From contig JAMOPC010000498.1 in NCBI GenBank assembly GCA_027064845.1, positions 1 to 5,666 on the forward strand: a DNA stretch of 5,666 nucleotides, written 5' to 3'. Origin of the DNA: Desulfurococcales archaeon (GTDB lineage: Archaea > Thermoproteota > Thermoprotei_A > Sulfolobales > Desulfurococcaceae). This document shows, one piece after another, positions 4,431 to 5,666 of this stretch; the first letter of the stretch is position 1, and every line of letters begins with the position of its first letter. The notes under the pieces were generated by a model that did not search any database, was not told the DNA's origin, and saw nothing but the letters and a program-made list of their open reading frames with translations. The translations under genes were made by a program, and so were the position numbers.

Positions 4431-4706
4431 TAATTTCGAAAATACCCAAAATATAAAGCACGAGCAATCACTTCTTCTCCTCCAAAACAACTCCTCCTCC
4501 CGATCAAGTTCTCGTTCGGCATCCTCTGCTGTTCCCCTATCCTTACCACAACCCCATACCTTATCCCACAAGTCAAGGGGTTTTAACACTATCTTACCAT
4601 CATCAACCACGACTTCAAGCAACATACCCTCCTCAATACCAGCCTTCTCCCTAATACTCTTAGGCAAAACAATAATACCCTTCTTATAAACCTTAACAAT
4701 ACTCAA
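4425..4706 (-). CDS. AbrB/MazE/SpoVT-type antitoxin or regulator, apparently frameshifted at the C-terminus
   Basis: The N-terminus has the swapped-hairpin beta-barrel pattern of AbrB-like proteins: VKVYKKGIIVLPKSIREKAG, then EEGMLLEVVVDDGKIVLKPL. These proteins dimerise, bind DNA and in archaea usually act as antitoxins of PIN or RelE toxins. I prefer TTG 4706, since GGGTGGT sits just upstream; GTG 4715 is an alternative that would suit a leaderless start. The acidic tail continues to ELDREEELFW, then reads RRRSDCSCF to a stop at 4427-4425, which is unlike family ends. In the neighbouring frame the same bases read LEEKK and stop at 4468-4470, a normal antitoxin end, so a one-base change is likely. 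No toxin gene follows on this strand; the structured island lies there instead. Confidence 0.72.
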   Translation of the reverse strand: MSIVKVYKKGIIVLPKSIREKAGIEEGMLLEVVVDDGKIVLKPLDLWDKVWGCGKDRGTAEDAERELDREEELFWRRRSDCSCFIFWVFSKLW

Positions 4707-4740
4707 CAAAACCACCCAATCCGCAATTTATGTTAAACAA

Positions 4741-4750
4741 AATATAAAGT
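4741..4750 (-). promoter_or_regulatory. TATA box of the AbrB-type gene
   Basis: On the minus strand ACTTTATATT is centred about 27-30 nt before 4717, which places the transcription start within a few bases of the GTG at 4715 and about 10 nt before the TTG at 4706. Confidence 0.4.
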
Positions 4751-4866
4751 CTAACCAAAAGATAAACAAAAAGAAAGAAGTAAGGATAAACAGAGCCGTC
4801 ATCAACAATAACAATACTTGTATTAAAAACATACAATGATCCGCCAAGAAATAATCTAAATAATAA

Positions 4867-4873
4867 TTTATAA
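4867..4873 (+). promoter_or_regulatory. TATA box of the coiled-coil nuclease gene
   Basis: TTTATAA is centred about 35 nt before the GTG at 4905, giving a predicted start of transcription around 4896 and a very short leader. Confidence 0.4.
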
Positions 4874-4904
4874 CAAAAAATTATTCTGTGAAAAATAATT
4901 ACTG

Positions 4905-5666
4905 GTGGCTTTATTGGCTTTAAGTGATGAGGAGAAGAAGAAGATTATAGAGGCTCTTGAAGAGGATAAGGAGTTTCGTTATACATTAATGGGTTTACTG
5001 AGTTTCAAGGAAATACTAGATCGCATTACTAGGCTTGAAGAGCGTTATCAGAGAATAGATGAAAGAATCGCGAGACTGGAGGAAAGATTCGCCAAGCTAG
5101 AAGAAAGACAACAAAAACTAGAAGAGAGATTCGCAGAGCTAGAAGAACGATTTGCTAGATTAGAGGAAAGACAACAAAGACTGGAAGAAAAATTTGCAGA
5201 GCTGGAGGAAAGGTTCGCGAAGTTAGAAGAGAGGCAGCAAAGGCTTGAAGAAAGATTCGTAGAGCTCGAAGAAAAATTTGCAAGATTGGAGGAAAGACAA
5301 CAGAAACTCGAGGAAAGATTCGCAAAGCTTGAAGAAAGACAACAACGACTAGAGGAAAAGTTTGCAAGACTAGAGGAGAGACAATATAAGCTCGAGGAAG
5401 AGATGAGGGAGACTCGTAGAGTATTAATTACTATTGCTCATAGATTCGGTATTTTGAGCGAAGCAGGATTTAGAGAAGCAATGAAATACGTTGTTGAAGA
5501 AGTTTTCGGCACAGCAATTGTTGAGAAGAAATCCCTAAGAGATACAGAGGGAATAGTCTACGGACACGAAGCAGTCATAGACATAGACGTGCTCATCCGC
5601 GACAAAGAACACATCATAATAGAGGTGAAAAGCAGAGTATCACGTGGAGACATAGTAGAACTCTAC
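4905..5666 (+). CDS. DUF3782-type coiled-coil protein with PD-(D/E)XK nuclease domain (3' partial)
   Basis: The frame opens after a TAA at 4896-4898, starts at GTG 4905 (TTG 4914 is possible) and runs off the window after 254 codons. Residues 1-40 form a short helical N-terminus (SDEEKKKIIEALEEDKEF). Residues 41-168 are a long coiled coil, with 15 successive LEE-heptads at 58-162 alternating versions such as LEERFAK and LEERQQK. A globular C-terminal domain begins near 173 (ITIAHRFGILSEAGFREAMK). It carries a nuclease core: VIDIDVLIRD (224-233, with D226/D228) and IIIEVKS (237-243, E240 and K242), the D...ExK pattern of PD-(D/E)XK enzymes. Such proteins recur in thermophilic archaea, often in many copies, and have no established function as far as I know. 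The coil probably oligomerises and spaces the nuclease. It is divergent from the AbrB-type gene, 189 nt away. Confidence 0.82.
   Translation, partial: MALLALSDEEKKKIIEALEEDKEFRYTLMGLLSFKEILDRITRLEERYQRIDERIARLEERFAKLEERQQKLEERFAELEERFARLEERQQRLEEKFAELEERFAKLEERQQRLEERFVELEEKFARLEERQQKLEERFAKLEERQQRLEEKFARLEERQYKLEEEMRETRRVLITIAHRFGILSEAGFREAMKYVVEEVFGTAIVEKKSLRDTEGIVYGHEAVIDIDVLIRDKEHIIIEVKSRVSRGDIVELY
5076..5390 (+). repeat. Tandem 21-bp coding repeat (15 heptads)
   Basis: Fifteen in-frame 21-nt units each encode L-E-E-[RK]-x-x-x, with two main versions: R/K-F-A/V-x and R-Q-Q-x. Codons vary between copies (LEE appears with CTA, CTG, CTC, CTT, TTA and TTG leucine codons), so the copies are not a very recent duplication or the protein periodicity is under selection. 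The array encodes the coiled coil of the nuclease protein. Confidence 0.85.

Noticed and set aside
4276..4576. Two overlapping minus-strand frames (4276-4467 and 4355-4576)
   Set aside because: They overlap the AbrB-type gene and the GC island in other frames and show no family features.
5155..5367. Minus-strand 70-codon frame with repeated Phe-Pro-Leu segments
   Set aside because: It is the reverse shadow of the tandem LEE-heptad coding repeat.
5076..5390. CRISPR array or non-coding tandem repeat
   Set aside because: The period is 21 bp with no spacers and every unit keeps the reading frame of a coiled coil.

Overview
The window looks like a chromosomal segment of a thermophilic crenarchaeon (Thermoproteota, perhaps Desulfurococcales-like). 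The evidence is a tRNA with an encoded CCA and bulge-helix-bulge (BHB) introns, a LAGLIDADG endonuclease, VapBC and AbrB toxin-antitoxin type genes, a DUF3782-type coiled-coil nuclease, frequent TTG/GTG starts, and TATA boxes placed about 25 nt before start codons (leaderless transcripts). The exact taxon is inference.

Positions 1-180 hold the probable tail of an upstream gene, a T/C-rich tract and a tRNA promoter. The main feature is at 212-1607: an initiator tRNA-Met gene cut into four exons (212-249, 1517-1518, 1542-1566, 1596-1607), which join to a perfect 77-nt initiator cloverleaf. Intron 1 (1267 nt, position 37/38) carries a two-motif LAGLIDADG homing endonuclease gene. Intron 2 (23 nt, 39/40) lies only 2 nt further on, and its BHB uses the 3' end of intron 1, so the two should be spliced in a fixed order. 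Intron 3 (29 nt, 64/65) interrupts the T-stem. Sequences just outside the tRNA form a second acceptor-like 9-bp helix that again ends in ACCA.

From 1634 to about 2990 the minus strand carries decayed genes. One is a second LAGLIDADG endonuclease broken by about three frameshifts. The other is a small ArsR-like winged-helix regulator broken by about two. The plus strand there is T/G-rich and is not a credible coding strand.

At 3069-3801 is an intact plus-strand VapBC pair (ribbon-helix-helix antitoxin and PIN-domain RNase toxin). It converges on a minus-strand C-terminal HEPN (RNxxxH) protein at 3840-4193, whose reading frame stays open upstream without a normal start. A GC-rich structured island at about 4336-4430, possibly the 3' relic of an IS200/IS605 TnpB element, separates it from a minus-strand AbrB/MazE-type antitoxin that has no toxin beside it and an apparently frameshifted tail.

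From 4905 to the window edge runs a coiled-coil protein of 15 near-identical LEE-heptads followed by a PD-(D/E)XK nuclease core. The window as a whole is an accessory island of selfish or defence-related modules next to an essential tRNA gene.
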